A stretch of DNA of 64,000 nt from Streptomyces sp. NRRL F-5122 (GTDB lineage Bacteria > Actinomycetota > Actinomycetes > Streptomycetales > Streptomycetaceae), in NCBI RefSeq assembly GCF_001507435.1, contig NZ_LMWH01000048.1, positions 124,001 to 188,000 on the forward strand. Reading direction: 5' to 3'. Made by a program: the position numbers and the translations under genes. The first letter of the stretch is position 1, and each line of letters starts with the position of its first letter. This document shows positions 63,045 through 64,000 of this stretch, piece after piece. The notes beneath the pieces are model-generated. The model saw only the letters and a list, made by a program, of their open reading frames with translations, made no database searches and was not told the origin of the DNA.

Positions 63045-64000
63045 TTGAGTTCGGGAACCGGAGCAGCTTCCGCCCCCGCACCAGCCGCCCACGACTCCCC
63101 GTCCGCCCACGACCCCACCGGTGCTCCCCGCAGCCCCGGACGCTCGAAGCCCCCCACGTCCACCACGAACGGCCCCGGGCGGGCCGAGCCCGCCAGGTCC
63201 TCGATGTTCAGCTCGTTGCGCGTGCGGAACTACCGGCTGTTCTTCCTCGGCCAGGTGGTGTCCAACACCGGCACGTGGATGCAGCGCATCGCCCAGGACT
63301 GGCTGGTGCTGAGCCTCACCGGTTCCTCCACCGCCGTCGGTGTCACCACGGCGCTGCAGTTCCTGCCGATGCTGCTCTTCGGCCTGTACGGCGGTGTCCT
63401 CGTCGACCGCCTGCCCAAGCGCCGGACCCTGCTGGTCACGCAGTCGGCCATGGGTGCCACGGGACTTGTCCTCGCCTTCCTGACCCTCACCGGTCACGTC
63501 CAGGTCTGGCACGTCTACCTCGCGGCCTTCGCCGTGGGACTCGCCACGGTCGTCGACAACCCGGCCCGGCAGTCCTTCGTCTCCGAGATGGTCGCCCCCG
63601 GGCAGCTGCAGAACGCGGTCAGCCTGAACTCGGCGAACTTCCAGTCCGCCCGGCTGGTCGGCCCCGCTGTCGCGGGTGTCCTGATCACCGGTGTCGGCAC
63701 GGGCTGGGCCTTTCTGCTCAACGGCGTGTCCTTCCTCGCGCCCATCAGCGGCCTGCTGCTGATGCGCGCCCGGGAGCTGCACGTGGTGGAGCGCGCCCCG
63801 CGCGGCAAGGGCCAGCTCCGTGAAGGACTGCGCTATGTCGCCGGGCGCCCCGAGCTGATCTGGCCGATCGTCCTCGTCGGGTTCATCGGCACCTTCGGCT
63901 TCAACTTCCCGGTCTGGCTCTCGGCCTACGCGGACCATGTCTTCCATGCAGGCGCCGGTGCCTACAGCCTCTTCAACACGCTGATGGCACTCGGTTCGCT
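63045..64000 (+). CDS. MFS exporter, EntS/TCR-like (partial, right edge)
   Basis: Starts at TTG 63045, with AGGAGG 9 nt upstream, and runs off the window after 318 codons. A 53-residue Ser/Pro/Ala-rich cytosolic head precedes the MFS body (FSSLRVRNYRLFFLGQVVSNTGTWMQRIAQDWLVLSLTGSSTAVGV) with VDNPARQSFVSEMVAPGQLQNAVSLNSANFQSARLVGPAVAG, typical of the enterobactin-exporter-like MFS group. It follows the MarR gene on the same strand by 56 bp; the pair is likely an operon. Confidence 0.87.
   Translation, partial: MSSGTGAASAPAPAAHDSPSAHDPTGAPRSPGRSKPPTSTTNGPGRAEPARSSMFSSLRVRNYRLFFLGQVVSNTGTWMQRIAQDWLVLSLTGSSTAVGVTTALQFLPMLLFGLYGGVLVDRLPKRRTLLVTQSAMGATGLVLAFLTLTGHVQVWHVYLAAFAVGLATVVDNPARQSFVSEMVAPGQLQNAVSLNSANFQSARLVGPAVAGVLITGVGTGWAFLLNGVSFLAPISGLLLMRARELHVVERAPRGKGQLREGLRYVAGRPELIWPIVLVGFIGTFGFNFPVWLSAYADHVFHAGAGAYSLFNTLMALGS

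Overview
The window is high-GC actinobacterial chromosome, almost certainly a Streptomyces core region. The evidence is strong third-position G/C bias, GTG/TTG starts, and gene content: GAF-PAS-GGDEF diguanylate cyclase CdgB, DasR-type nagKA, the futalosine menaquinone genes mqnD and mqnB, stand-alone groEL2, HelD-type RNA polymerase recycler and bacterial XPB. The order resembles my recollection of the S. coelicolor SCO428x-SCO433x neighbourhood. I see no insertion sequence, prophage, CRISPR array, tRNA or rRNA.

Layout. 1-7.4 kb: partial kinase, rhomboid-like protein, oxidoreductases, GNAT, pentapeptide-repeat protein and an arsR-SRPBCC pair. 7.4-15.1 kb: M1 lipoprotein peptidase, GNAT, TerD, GGQ hydrolase, flavin reductase, cdgB and a CBM6/35-like membrane protein. 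15.1-19.7 kb: amino-sugar catabolism (PfkB kinase, nagA, nagK) and a divergent, frameshifted sugar-binding lipoprotein gene with two DasR-type dre sites between them. 19.7-23.4 kb: otsB, otsA and gpgS (trehalose and glucosylglycerate). 23.6-25.4 kb: SAM-I riboswitch, thrC, MoaD/ThiS-like carrier. 25.7-28 kb: cold-shock gene and groEL2 behind a CIRCE array. 28-37.5 kb: OYE, MFS, murQ-murR, small enzymes and cutC, followed by a decayed tandem array of the cutC 3' end. 37.5-45.8 kb: helD-like gene, XPB, a helicase-C/WYL-like protein and a HAAS-like membrane protein. 45.8-52.2 kb: HAD phosphatase, cold-shock protein, mqnD, mqnB, lipoprotein, MFS, DUF3027. 52.4-57.6 kb: a large sacsin-like ATPase and two paralogous secreted proteins with matching structured leaders. 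57.7-64 kb: CtpE-like P-type ATPase, NCS2 permease, RHH protein, MarR regulator and MFS exporter running off the right edge.

How it fits together. Several units handle cell-wall sugars: DasR-type operators face nagKA and the sugar-binding lipoprotein, a third near-identical operator precedes cutC, and murR-murQ salvages N-acetylmuramate 6-phosphate. Stress and housekeeping control is visible in the sequence: CIRCE for groEL2, long leaders for the cold-shock gene and the helD-like gene, SAM sensing for thrC, and a Crp-type palindrome before cdgB. Many genes have a -10-like hexamer 6-8 nt before the start codon, suggesting leaderless mRNAs.

Most unusual are the cutC-tail array (36929-37405), the pair of structured leaders before the secreted paralogues (55602-55722, 56601-56715), and the four-half-site CIRCE array (26162-26224).
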